DNA of 64,000 nucleotides from Stentor roeselii (Eukaryota > Ciliophora > Heterotrichea > Heterotrichida > Stentoridae). The first letter of the stretch is position 1. Each line of letters starts with the position of its first letter. A model generated the notes under the pieces. It did no database searches, was not told the DNA's origin, and worked only from the letters and a program-made list of their open reading frames with translations. Shown here piece after piece: positions 43,215 through 54,500 of the stretch. A program made the position numbers and the translations under genes. The stretch is taken from NCBI GenBank assembly GCA_006503475.1, contig RSEH01000044.1, forward strand, positions 124,001-188,000, read 5' to 3'.

Positions 43215-44684
43215 TTAACCCTCTGAGTTCTTTCTAGAGACTCCTCTTTGTTTCACACTTTTCACCTCTTCATAAATCACTTTAGGTAAACTTTTCACGA
43301 CACTTTGCAAGCCTTTAAAGCCTTCCATGAATTTATTCTTGAACTTATGCAGACCTGCCCGGATGGAATGATTGACACTTCCATCATTTTTACATAAAAA
43401 GCATTTACTTTCAACATGTCCATCAATAGAAACCTTGTAATGAACAACGAATTCATGAAGCTTGAGATATCCTCCTTCAAGTATGGAGACATAAGGGAAG
43501 TCAGCATCAATCAAGCAGTTAAAAATTTTGCTTAAATAGACCTGGCTATGGTATTCCAGGTCATTATCTTCACTTTTCAATCCAGAGCTTCCCATAAGAC
43601 AAAAGTGAAAATTTCCTTTATTTCCTTGAAACTTATCTAAAATGACCTGTTTTATCATTTCAATATCTTCAATTCCATCAGGATTCACTAATTCAGAGAT
43701 ACTCAAATGTCCTGAATTAAACTCTTCCAAACTTCTACAGTCAATAATAATGAACGGGATCTGGTCCATATCAGGGAAAAGACTTGTTTCTTTACATCGA
43801 CTCATATTATCAGAGCCGTAAACCTTTTGAAGCAAGTACCTCGGGTTGACTGAAAGACAAACTTCTTTACTCAGGGTGTTAATTATTTCATCAATAGATT
43901 CAAGTGAGTAAATATTATAATTGACGAGTTTCATCTGACAACAAATCGGCATCAAATGTTTCAACTCTCGTGATTTCGAAATTATTTCAATAGCCTGGTG
44001 CAGGTCTTTTATTTTCAAACCTGATACTTTTTGAGGTAGTTCTGAAGATGGACTTTTTCGAAGTTCTTGAAAGCAGTTCTGTAAAAAGGCCACTGCCACG
44101 TAACAGATAAAAAGACGGTCGTTTTCTTTTATTATCTCGTCCCAAAGGTAAAAAAGAACCTCGAAGTCTGAGGTTTTACTTGCGAATACTGTGATGAACC
44201 AGGGAGTCGCGTAGAGGTTTGGAGGAATGTCGTTTTCGATTAGAAGGTTCCAGATCTCTGGGTGGTGGTATTTTAGAACTAGCTGGAATACTAGGAATAA
44301 TGCTTGCACTGGACGGAAACTCTATGTTTTGGTTACGTCGTCTTTGAATACTGATGGTAATAATTTCTCGATGAAACGAGTGAAGTAGGAATAAACATCG
44401 TCGGGGGAAAGACCTTTACGGGATAGGATTAGGAATGGAGCTAGGATCTCGTTCATTCCTTGCTTGTAAGTGATTCCTTGTTTTTCACAGTAACACGTTA
44501 AAATCCATTCCAAAATCCTGATTTCTTCCTCATTAAAAACATTAGCCCTAGTCCTTCTACAATCAGATCGAATAACCCTCCTCTTTTTATTTTCCTCCTC
44601 AGCCAAATCAGGTAAACGTAAAGTCCTTCCCGCAAGGTTAATCTATCTATTCCATACCCGAAGTGACTCATCAGGTCTTTCCAT
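43215..44684 (-). CDS. TBC-rhodanese protein, TBC1D23-like
   Basis: 479 residues from exons 44684-44658, 44642-44337 and 44321-43215, with two 15-nt introns. The TBC (Rab-GAP) domain shows RRVIRSDCRRTRANVF, YKQGMNEILAPF, SFRPVQALFLVFQLVLK and PNLYATPWFITVFAS. A rhodanese-like domain follows (IIIDCRSLEEFNSGHLS, FCLMGSSG, VSILEGGYLKLHEF), the order seen in TBC1D23, a golgin adaptor for endosome-to-Golgi vesicles. The IxxDCxRTR arginine and YxQG motifs are present, so GAP activity is possible. A Cys pair (CFLCKN) lies near the C-terminus. The N-terminus is very short. Confidence 0.85.
44322..44336 (-). other. 15-nt intron 2 of the TBC-rhodanese gene
   Basis: Minus-strand GTAACCAAAACATAG, in-frame TAG, A at position 10; joins SVFKDD to SFRPVQALFLVF (phase 0). 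Confidence 0.92.
44643..44657 (-). other. 15-nt intron 1 of the TBC-rhodanese gene
   Basis: Minus-strand GTATGGAATAGATAG, in-frame TAG, A at position 10; joins MERPDESLR to INLAGRTLRLP (phase 0). The 5' splice site is GTATG rather than GTAA. Confidence 0.8.
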
Positions 44685-44695
44685 ATTAGAAATTA

Positions 44696-45796
44696 TTAAC
44701 TTAGTTTATCTACCAGAAAGTTGAAAATCGTGCTTTCCACAGGTTTCCAGTCATAAGGCAAAGCAGGGTCTTGCTTTCGATAAACAATCCTTGGATTAAC
44801 ATGAAAAGGAAGTCTAATAATAACAGGATTCCTCTGAAAAGCAATATTATAAAAAACCCTCATTTCCACAAAATACTCGCATCGAAACAAGCTGCTTTTA
44901 TTACTTCCAGGGTTGAGTTCTTCACTTCCATGTTTCAATTCCGAGTGATACTCGAAATCCCTTTCATATATCAAACTTGTAAAAGCGCTTATCCAAGTCG
45001 CTCTATTAATTTCTGAAAGTTTTTTTAATACTCTGAAGTTTCCTTTATGAGTAGTCACTTCAAGTTCCATTAGAACAGACCCGATGACTTGATTAATCGG
45101 CGCATTACACTTAGAGTTATTAGGAATCAGCTTGTACATCACTTCTCCATTCACCTGGCAATGGTCAGTATTCCCAACCGACAATGAGAAATCAGTGATT
45201 CCTAGATTTGAAAAACAACACCCAGTGATCTCGGCTGTCGCCTCGATGGAAGGTCCAGGTTTTTCAAGGGTTGCTAAATTTTTAACATAAATAAATCGCG
45301 TATGATGAAGTCCTGGAGATTCATTAAGTTCAAGTTTAACTGAGACCTGATAAATCACTTCAACTTTCAGGTAGTTACCTTGACTGTCCTCTCCAGAATA
45401 ATAAAAAGTTGAAGGACTGAATGCAGGTAGTTTGAAAGTAAAAGGAAAAACGTAATGACCAGGAGAAAGAGATGGATTCCAACTTTCAATCAGTGAGTCC
45501 AGGGTGTAGACTTCTTTGGTTTCTTCCACTAGAAGACTTCGGTCTTTAGAATCGAAAACTGAAACTTTTTCGAAGCCTTTGCTGTGGATTTTTAACTTTG
45601 AGTTGGGAATCGGCTCTGATATCAACATCAATATCTCGCCTGTCACGTTCTCACCTGCTGTGTAGGAGTAACAGTCGAGGACTAGAAATAGTAAACTCTC
45701 GGCACTTGTGTTTGAAAAAGAACGCCGTGGGTCGTTTATTATGTTCATGGACTCTCGGGTATCCTCTAAGGTTACTCTTAAGTTTTTTTTTTCCAT
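44696..45796 (-). CDS. Arrestin-fold protein (ARRDC/Vps26-like), copy 2
   Basis: 366 residues. Same architecture as the gene at 35998: SYTAGENVTGEILM, PGHYVFPFTFKLPAFSPSTF, YYSGEDSQGNYLKVEVIYQV, ITGCCFSNLGITDFSL, and RNPVIIRLPFHVNPRIVY near the end. The GCCF and FHVxP blocks are shared by both copies, so they are recent enough paralogues to align by eye. An N-terminal extension of about 20 residues is unique to this copy. Role as for copy 1. Confidence 0.83.
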   Translation of the reverse strand: MEKKNLRVTLEDTRESMNIINDPRRSFSNTSAESLLFLVLDCYSYTAGENVTGEILMLISEPIPNSKLKIHSKGFEKVSVFDSKDRSLLVEETKEVYTLDSLIESWNPSLSPGHYVFPFTFKLPAFSPSTFYYSGEDSQGNYLKVEVIYQVSVKLELNESPGLHHTRFIYVKNLATLEKPGPSIEATAEITGCCFSNLGITDFSLSVGNTDHCQVNGEVMYKLIPNNSKCNAPINQVIGSVLMELEVTTHKGNFRVLKKLSEINRATWISAFTSLIYERDFEYHSELKHGSEELNPGSNKSSLFRCEYFVEMRVFYNIAFQRNPVIIRLPFHVNPRIVYRKQDPALPYDWKPVESTIFNFLVDKLS

Positions 45797-45978
45797 TTAT
45801 TTCGCCTGGGTTAATGTTTTTAGAGTTTTGAAAATAGAGAATTCTTGGAAAGTAGGGAAATTTTTGAGTGGGATTTGTGAAAAAGTGGATTTTTAGAGAT
45901 TTTTTTAGGAATTTTAGGATTTTTGGGAATTTTTATGAGCGGGCTTTAGGAGGTTTTAGGATTATTAGGAGAAGGTAC

Positions 45979-46635
45979 TTACAAATTTCTAGTTCTTGGT
46001 AAGGAAAGAATGAGCTTTTCAGCTTTTTTCAAGGTTTTCATGCAGTCAGGTTTCCATATTTTTTTGTGGGAATAGTACCTAAAGCTGCCTAACTTGAACT
46101 TTATTCGATCTTTCAGATACTCTTCATGCAAAACCCTTTCAACATCAAGTTTTAAAGTCGACCCAGAGCGAGTCTTGAACTTTTTCATGGGACTATCATC
46201 AAAAACAGGTCCTTTCTTCGAAATCACTTCAAAAAGTTTTCTTTGCTTCGACATGATTTTCTTATTTAAACTCTTTTCTTTACTTTTCCAGTCTTTCAAA
46301 AAAGCTTCTCTTAAAGTTTTCCCGTTTTTTTCACTTTCAAGTTTTTTTTTCCTCCTAAGAACTGAATTGTTGCAAGTTCTTGATTTTTCCGCCGGAAAAG
46401 GCTTCTCAAGACTTGAGTTTTTTAAATGAAAAGCTCGGGAATTTATATATTTCGGTGGAATTTCTGAGTCGTTTTCACTGATCGAGTTTAGAACTTTTAT
46501 CGACTTTGAAGAATTAACTGGATCACTTTTTTTGAAGTGATTTTTTAGTTGTTTGAAAATCAAGTTGTTGATTCTGAGCTTTGTCGCTGTCGACATCTGT
46601 AAAGAAGGACGTTTCATATCTTCCAAATCATTCAT
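45979..46635 (-). CDS. Basic protein of unknown function
   Basis: 218 residues from the ATG at 46635 (TATCAATGAATG); upstream codons lack ATG. Lys/Ser-rich throughout, with a helical segment KTLREAFLKDWKSKEKSLNK and a C-terminal ADRIKFKLGSFRYYSHKKIW-like patch (actual: LKDRIKFKLGSFRYYSHKK). No family was recognised. Confidence 0.6.
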   Translation of the reverse strand: MNDLEDMKRPSLQMSTATKLRINNLIFKQLKNHFKKSDPVNSSKSIKVLNSISENDSEIPPKYINSRAFHLKNSSLEKPFPAEKSRTCNNSVLRRKKKLESEKNGKTLREAFLKDWKSKEKSLNKKIMSKQRKLFEVISKKGPVFDDSPMKKFKTRSGSTLKLDVERVLHEEYLKDRIKFKLGSFRYYSHKKIWKPDCMKTLKKAEKLILSLPRTRNL

Positions 46636-46715
46636 TGATAATATTGGAATTGAGTGCAAGAAAAAAGTTAATTTAATTACCTGAAAACTGAAATTTTTAA
46701 AATTTTTGATAATAT

Positions 46716-47153
46716 ATGGACGCTTCTCATTCAGAGTCTCCTAAGTCAGAAGAGGTTTTTCAGTTTTCTCCTCTGAAATCAAAAATACAACAAGTCAAGC
46801 CACAGCTTCGACTCTGCCAAGTTAAATTCTTGAAATGCTCGAAAACTCCTTCACCTTCTCAGACTAACTTCAAAACTTCAGCATTTCCAAGAGTTTACCA
46901 AGGAAGTTACCTTGACTCTAAGTTGAGTATCAAGTCTTCTCCTGTAAAGCATTCACAGAAATCATCAAAAGGCTTCAAATCAAAAAGAAGCCACATCTTT
47001 ACAATATCAAAGTCGCCGAGTATAAACCACTCAAAAGACATTACTCTTCAAAAGTCTCATAAAAAAATCCGTGAAGATTCCTTTATCGTAAACCTTCTTC
47101 ACCTATGCCAGTTAAAATCTCCACAAAGAAAGCTACAACTAGAAAAATCATAA
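46716..47153 (+). CDS. Small Ser/Lys-rich protein of unknown function
   Basis: 145 residues, MDASHSESPKSEEVF..., rich in Ser, Lys and Pro with many SP/TP sites, so probably disordered and a phosphorylation target. The ATG lies 80 bp from the divergent basic-protein gene. It converges on WRAP73 with 5 bp between stops. The family is unknown. Confidence 0.6.
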   Translation: MDASHSESPKSEEVFQFSPLKSKIQQVKPQLRLCQVKFLKCSKTPSPSQTNFKTSAFPRVYQGSYLDSKLSIKSSPVKHSQKSSKGFKSKRSHIFTISKSPSINHSKDITLQKSHKKIREDSFIVNLLHLCQLKSPQRKLQLEKS

Positions 47154-47158
47154 CTAAT

Positions 47159-48472
47159 TTAAAAGTAGTTTTCATTTCCAGCATCTAAAATATCGAACTT
47201 CGGATATGCGATCATGCATTTGTTTTTATCAATGATTAAAAGTGCAGTTCCATCATCACTCCATTTGAACTTACTGACTTTGAAGTCTTTACTTTCAAGA
47301 GGAACTTCACAAACCGACGCTCCTTCAGGTGACCAGAAGAAAAGCCTTCCAGTTCCAGTACAAAAAGCAAGATGCAGTGACTTAGGGCTCCATTCCAAGT
47401 GTTTAACAGGTTGCGTTTGAAGTGTAAGAGCCTGAAGTCCAAGGCAGCTAGTTTTCCAGACCCAAAGGCAGTTCGGGTTATTATCATTGCGACTTGCAAG
47501 GTACTGACTATTACAGCTCCATTCACAGCAACTGACTCCTGCTGGCGGGTTCGGCTTGTCTTTTGGGACTTTTATACTTGGGACCTTGTCAGGAGGGTCT
47601 AAAACAAGGAACCTGCCGTAAAGTCGGTCGTCGGTGTAACCTTCTTTGTACTCTTCTTCTTTGTAAAAGTGGAAAATTCCATTTGGCTCGTGTTTCAACT
47701 CGGATATCAACATCCAGGAAATTTTACTGAATAAACGGATTGACTGGTCAAATGAACCTACTGAGAGGTATGTCTTGTTGGGAGAGATTGAAAGAGATTT
47801 TATGCCTAAACCGTTGTCGTATGGACGGTGACGCGCTAGAAGGGCACCCATTGGAGAGTAGATTAGAAGCTGGTAGACTAGGCATGTGTCTTGGACTACT
47901 ATTGCTGTGTCGTTCGCCCAACGAGCGTCTTCTAGGTCGAAGGTGTCTACTGAGAAATGGTTAACTGCTGACCAGTCTCCTAAAAAATAAATTCCAATAT
48001 AATCCTTACATTCACATTTCTCCGCAAGTAACATAAACTTGCCATCACTAGTAAATCCATATCCCCTATCTTCAAACTTAGGATTCTTAACATGATGCAC
48101 AGAGGAGTCCCAAAGGCTCCAAGCAGATAGTCTCAATTGAAATTCAGTGACAACACAAATATACCGGGAGTCAGGAGTCCACCAGACCCCAGCGATTCCA
48201 TAAGAACTAGAAGTGATTCTCGCTCCAAGTTCCCGAGACCTGACTGAAAAGACCTGAATCAAGTTCCTCTTCGGGTGACAAGAATAGATCAATTCTGAAC
48301 TCGGACTCCAGCTGATGCTACTCGGAACATCTGCGACTGTCCAAGAGGTAAAAAGTTGGGAAGTCTTCGTTGAGTAAACATTCAGATTAGCTGATCGAGA
48401 CAATGCCAGGTAGTTCGAGTCAGGTGAGAACTCAGCACATCCACTAAAAGAAAGAGTTTCTGAGAAATTCAT
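47159..48472 (-). CDS. WRAP73: WD-repeat protein WRAP73 (WDR8)
   Basis: 437 residues. The opening MNFSETLSFSG, the blocks FSPDSNYLALSRSANLNVY, TEFQLRLSAWSLWDSSVHHV, LAEKCECKDYIGIYF, QDTCLVYQLLIYSPMG, LGIKSLSISPNKTYLSVGSF and ASRNDNNPNCLWVWKT follow WRAP73 in order, in a two-propeller layout. It acts with SSX2IP/Msd1 at centrosomes and spindle poles to anchor microtubules; in a ciliate a basal-body role is likely. Confidence 0.94.
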   Translation of the reverse strand: MNFSETLSFSGCAEFSPDSNYLALSRSANLNVYSTKTSQLFTSWTVADVPSSISWSPSSELIYSCHPKRNLIQVFSVRSRELGARITSSSYGIAGVWWTPDSRYICVVTEFQLRLSAWSLWDSSVHHVKNPKFEDRGYGFTSDGKFMLLAEKCECKDYIGIYFLGDWSAVNHFSVDTFDLEDARWANDTAIVVQDTCLVYQLLIYSPMGALLARHRPYDNGLGIKSLSISPNKTYLSVGSFDQSIRLFSKISWMLISELKHEPNGIFHFYKEEEYKEGYTDDRLYGRFLVLDPPDKVPSIKVPKDKPNPPAGVSCCEWSCNSQYLASRNDNNPNCLWVWKTSCLGLQALTLQTQPVKHLEWSPKSLHLAFCTGTGRLFFWSPEGASVCEVPLESKDFKVSKFKWSDDGTALLIIDKNKCMIAYPKFDILDAGNENYF

Positions 48473-48519
48473 TTACCGCCTAATGAAAATTAGCTGATAT
48501 TTGAAAAAGAATAATAAAT

Positions 48520-51500
48520 ATGAGGACTTTCGTTATTTTTCTATTAGGATTCATTTCAGTTCAAGGTGAGGATTAAGTAGGAGGGTCTTTAAGTAACATC
48601 GCATTTTCATTTAGTCCTGAAGGGATTCGAGAGCTTTCAACTTATACTCTGTCTTTTCTGACGAGTTCTGCAGTTGAGTCAACAGCGAAGATAAAGATTA
48701 CATTGCCCTCGGCGTGTTCTGTGGTTTCAACGACTTCTTACAGTTGTTCTTTGAATAACCCGAAAGGATCGACGAGTTCAGCTTATTGTGAGTCAGACTC
48801 AGCTTCTCGAACGATAACGATTCATAATTTTTTCGCGTCTGGGGCAGTGGAAGCTGGTTATATGTATCCTTTTGAGGTGAAACTTAACCAAGTTACCAAC
48901 CCGTTGTCTTCTAAGCCTACTGATCCTATTAGTATTTCGGTTACTACCAGCTCTGGGGCTGTTATTGATTATGATAATAGTAACAGTGTAACTGTCTTTA
49001 CTGCAACACCTGCAACTATTAGTGCTGTTTCTATCGCATCTGGTAATCAGGTTGTGGGAAATGCAACAACTTTTACATTCACAGTCACACCACGTTACTC
49101 AGTGCCAGCTGGTAGCGTGGTCCATATAAAGTTCCCATATTGGAACGGTAACATGAATCCAACAACATTCACTCACATGATCACCGCCTCATCCCCCTCC
49201 TGTGTAGGACTGACAACAATCAGTAGCACCTTATCCTGTTCTTACTCAACCTTAACCCAAGTCTTAAAAGTATCCAGCGGGTTCACCTCTGAAGTAACTG
49301 GTTCTTTTTCATTCCAAGTCGCTTCAGGTCTCAACCCTCCCAACCCAAACTCACTTTCAGGTTTCATTATTTCCTTAAAAGACTCTTCCGAGAACGACTA
49401 CGAAATTTCCAACATTTTTGCATTAAAAGTATCATCTCCTAATTCAATCGTGATAAGTGACTCAGGAATCCAAGCCTCTTCTAAAGTGGTTTCGACATCA
49501 GTCTCTATTGACTTGCTCTGTACTTTGAAAAACCCGATGACGAGTGGATTTTTAGTTGACATCACGATTCCAGCTGATTTTTCCTTTGATAACTCGATGG
49601 GAGTGACTGGAAAAAATGGAATTGCGAAGATTTCTTTGAGTAGAACGATAACTGGAAGTAAAATAAGGATTACTAATGGATACACGTCGTATTCTTCTAC
49701 TAGTCTTTTTTGGGTGCAGATGACTTTGCTTACCACTCCTTCAAGTACTAAAACAACTGGAAGTTTCACGGTTAGCACTTTGACTGCAGAGGGAGAAATC
49801 ATTGACACTGGAACTGGAGCGACTTTTACTGCGATTCCTGGAAATATTTTAAGTTATTTGGGAAATAGTATTGTTACAAGTGATTCTTATACTGTTGAAG
49901 TGACTACGACTTATTACTTTGAATTTGTTATTTCTCATTCTTTACCTACAGGAGCTGCCTTTACAGTAACTTTTCCGTCTTCAGTAGTTCCAAAAACCCG
50001 ATCGTCAAGTCAATGTTCGTCTTACATTTCAAACTTATCCTCAAGTGCTTTATGTTCAGTCTCAGGGCAAGTCTTGACAGTGATCTCAGGTTTTCCCAGT
50101 GGTCTCCTCGCAAATAACTCAATAAAATTCGGTATTAACCAGATAACTAACCCAGTTTCAACATCTCCAACATCAAGTTTCTCAATCATTACTTATACAG
50201 ACTCGACATTGATTTACCAAATAGACTCAGTTTCATCTGGAGTGACTTTCACAGCACTTCCAGCCTCTTTAAAAAGTGTTTCAGTCTCTTCAAGTTCAGA
50301 CATAGTGGGCGAAACAGTAACTCTGACCTTCACAATACAAACCACTTCAACTATACCAACAGGAGGTTCTTTAAAAGTGACATTTCCTTCAGGTGCAAGT
50401 CTTTCAAACACTGCAGCAGCTTCTACCAGCTGTTTAAAACTAGAAGGGTTCAACACAGGAAGTTTCACATGCACAGTGACTTCAAATTCGATATCAATAA
50501 CAACAGGTTTTTTACTTGGTTCTTTCAGTGCAGGGACTTTGAAGTTCTCGATCGGTTCAGCGACGAATCCAGAGTCGACGAAGCCAGTTCAAAGTTTTTC
50601 AGTGACGACTTTCGATGCTTCAGGGTATTCAATTAATTCACTTTCATCAGGAATTTCTTTAAAAGTGAGCACTTTGAATACCTTGACTTCTGTGAGTCTT
50701 TCAATTGCCAGCTTGATCAATGGACAGTCGACGAGTTATACTTTTGAGGTCTCGCCGAAGACTACACTTCCTGCAAACTGTGTCGTGTACCTTGTCCCTC
50801 CCTCTACTGTCACCTTTCCTTCATTCCCGAGCTGCTTCGCAGCGAGCGTCTTGATTTCTAGTATCTCTTGTGGACTTGATAGTGAAGGGAAATTGAAAGT
50901 TAATCTTGTTCTTACATCGTCAGTTGCTTCTGGCACTGGAGTCTCTTTTGGAGTGAAAAATGTGAAAAATCCTCCTTCTACTCAAACAAGTAACAGTTTC
51001 GGAGTTTTTACTTATACAGCGGATTTGTATGGAATTGATAAAATGGAAAATGGAGTCGTTGTAACAACGACCACTCCTGGGAATTTGACGAGTATTTATG
51101 TTACTGCTGGTGATAGTAGAATTTCTGTGAATACTTCTTATACTATTAGCTTTGTTCCTGTTAATTTCCATCCTGTTGGGTCTGTTTTGAGTATCACGAT
51201 TCCAGCGGAATTTTCAGTTGCTGGAGCTGCTTGCTCTTCGACTGTTTTGGAAAGTTTAACTTGTAATTTTGCATCGCGCTTGGTTACGAGTTCAGGGTTT
51301 AGTCGAGCTTTGAGTTCTGCGGATAACTTTTCGATTAAGATTTCGGGAATTACTAATCCGAGTAGTTTAGTCAGTACTTCGACTTGGGGGATTCTGTCGA
51401 GAACGGGAAGTTATTTGATTGACTCAAGTCAGAGTATTAGTTCTAGTTTTACTTGTGATGCGCCTTGTCTAACATGTAAGGATCGGCCATCAAAATGTGA

Positions 51501-54500
51501 TTCTTGTTCAAGTTCAGGAGATTTCCCTTACCTCTACTCCGACACCTGCAACTCGGCATGTCCATCAGGACAATTAGATGAAGTATCAACTGCAGCAAAA
51601 GTATGCGTATCATGTTCTTCATTATGCAAGACCTGTTCAATAATTTCAACAAACTGCACTTCATGCAATTCAGGTAACTGGCCTTACCTTTACCAAAGCA
51701 CCTGCAACTCCAACTGTTTATCAGGATATTACGGAAATGGAACTACCTGCTTGCAATGCTTGAATCCTTGTTTGACGTGTTCTTCGAGTTCAGAATGCAC
51801 TTCTTGCACTGTTAAAAACTCGAGTCCTAACTCAGGTTCTTCCACTTTCTTGTACCTGACATCTTGTGTTGTTACTTGCCCCTCGGGGTATATGGCTAAT
51901 ACTAGCACTTTCAAGTGTGATCAATGCGCTTCGACGTGTAAAGAATGCTCGACAAGTACTTCTTTTTGCACAGGTTGTGCAACTGGCCTTTTTTTATTAA
52001 GCAATACTTGTGTTAGTCAATGCCCAATGAATGGGACATATATAGTAAGCGGTAGCAACTGTCTATCATGTAGCCAACCCTGTATGACATGTTCAGGATC
52101 AGTCTCATCATGTTTAACTTGCATTAATGGTTATTCTCTTTTAAACACTTCATGTGTTTATTCTTGTCCTTCCGGCTATGTAAGTGTAAACAGCACCTGC
52201 TATAAATGCAAGTCTCCTTGTGCTACATGTCAGAAATCAACAAGCATTTGTTTGACTTGCATATCAGACTACGTTCTTTACTCAACTACTTGTCTTTTAG
52301 AATGTCCGAATGGATATGTATCTAATGGGATAAGTTGTGACTTATGTAGTTCCAACTGCTTCACTTGCTCATTAGCTGCTGACATTTGCACCAGCTGTAC
52401 AAATGGCCTTCTACTATTGAATTATAAATGTATCGATGACTGTGGATCTGATAGATATGTTGCTATAGCTGGAGTATGTGAAAAATGCAAATCACCTTGT
52501 GCGACTTGTTCTTCAACTACTAGTTTCTGCAAGACTTGCATAGCGACTTATAAATTATACCAAAATAATTGTATTCCTTCATGCCCTGTAGGTACTACAA
52601 TTGATAAGGGAAGTTCTTGTTCAGACTGTAATAGTTTGTGCAAAACATGCTCGAGTTCGGTAGATACTTGTACTAGTTGCAATTCAGGTAAGTTTCTTGA
52701 AAGTTCGACATGTGTAGACAGTTGTTCTAGTAGCTCTATTTCAGTTTCTGGGGTCTGCACCCAATGTGATTCATCATGTTTCACCTGCTACGGTACTACT
52801 AATAATTGCACTGTTTGCAAAAGTGGACTATTGATGTTTGAGTGGCATTGTTATTCAGACTGTCCTGAAAATTATATAAATGATGGACAAGGTAATTGTG
52901 TGGAAATAAAAAATACTGATTGTAATAATGGATGCACAGCAGCTCTAAAGAGTAACTCTGACTGTGATCAAGAATGTAATGTTTTCGCTTGTGACTATGA
53001 CAACTTCTTATGTATTGGGCCAACTTCCTGCTTGGACGGGCAATACCAGCTTGATAATAAATGTTATAACTGCTTAGATCCTTGCAATAAATGTACAGCT
53101 CCCAAGACTTGCTTGACTTGCGGTATTGGATCAGATGGCAAACAATGGCTCTTTTATGAACCTGATTCGTTTTGCTACCAGAACTGTACAGCCGGTACTT
53201 ATAAAAGTGGAATCGAATGTCTCGATTGTAGTAGTGAATGCAAAACATGCTCTGGAACTAACAAAACTTGTACCTCATGCAAAACTGGATACCTATTATA
53301 TAATTCACAATGCATTCAGAAGTGCCCTTCTGATGTGACTGTTCAAGTAAATTTAACATGTGTCGATTGTGATAGTAATTGTAAATATTGCTCTGTGAGT
53401 TCTACTAATTGTAGCAAGTGCGAAACTGGAAAAGTTCTTCAAGGTACTAAATGCAAACCTACTTGTGATGTAGGGTACATCACTTTATCTGATAGTGCTG
53501 TTTGTCAACAGTGTCAAGGATGCTTAACATGCTCAGGGTCATTAACCTTCTGTACTTCCTGCAGTCAAACCCTTTACCTTCACGAGTCACTCTGCATAGA
53601 GTCATGTCCAGCAGGTACCTTTGCAAACGGAAACATCTGTAAAGCCTGTGATTCGACCTGTGTCACTTGTTCAGCCTCAGGGACTTGCACGTCATGTCCA
53701 AGTGATCGTATCAAATACCTCTCACTTTGCTTGACTTCCTGTCCAGCAGGCTTTGAAGTGACTAACGGTGCATGCACGTTGATAGTCGCTGCATCTGAGT
53801 GCACTCCTGGATGCACTTCAAGCTTCTTGAACAACAACGACTGCGAGCAAATCTGTAATGTTGAATCATGCAATTTCGATAACAAAAACTGCGAACCAAA
53901 GACTGACCAATGCTCTGCAGGGAAGTATTACAATGGAACATTTTGTGTGAACTGCACATCTCCTTGCTTGACTTGTGAGTCACAACAAACTTGTCTTACA
54001 TGTGCGATTAAAGACGGAAAAAAAATGTACTTGTATGGAACTCAATGCTTAAGTACTTGTCCTGCAAAGACTATGGCGAATGGAATTATTTGTCAGGATT
54101 GTAATACAAATTGTGAACAGTGCTCTGGTAGTGTTAATATTTGTGTTGCTTGTCCTACTGGGAAATTCTTGTTTAATCAAACTTGTGTTGTGACGTGTCC
54201 GAATCTTTATTATGTGGCATATGGGACTGTATGTGAACCTTGCAGTACTAACTGCCAGACCTGCTCAATAAAAGTAGATAACTGCACAAGCTGTCCATCA
54301 GGAAAAGTCCTAGAATCAAATATTTGTAAAGAAAAGTGCAGTTCAGGATATACTTTAACAACAGCAATAACTCAAGAATGTCAAAAATGCAGTCATAACT
54401 GTTTAACATGTTCAGGTGAAACTTATCAATGTTTATCATGTATATCTGGGTTCTTCATGTATAACAATCAGTGTGTTTCTGTTTGTCCTTCAAAAACAAC

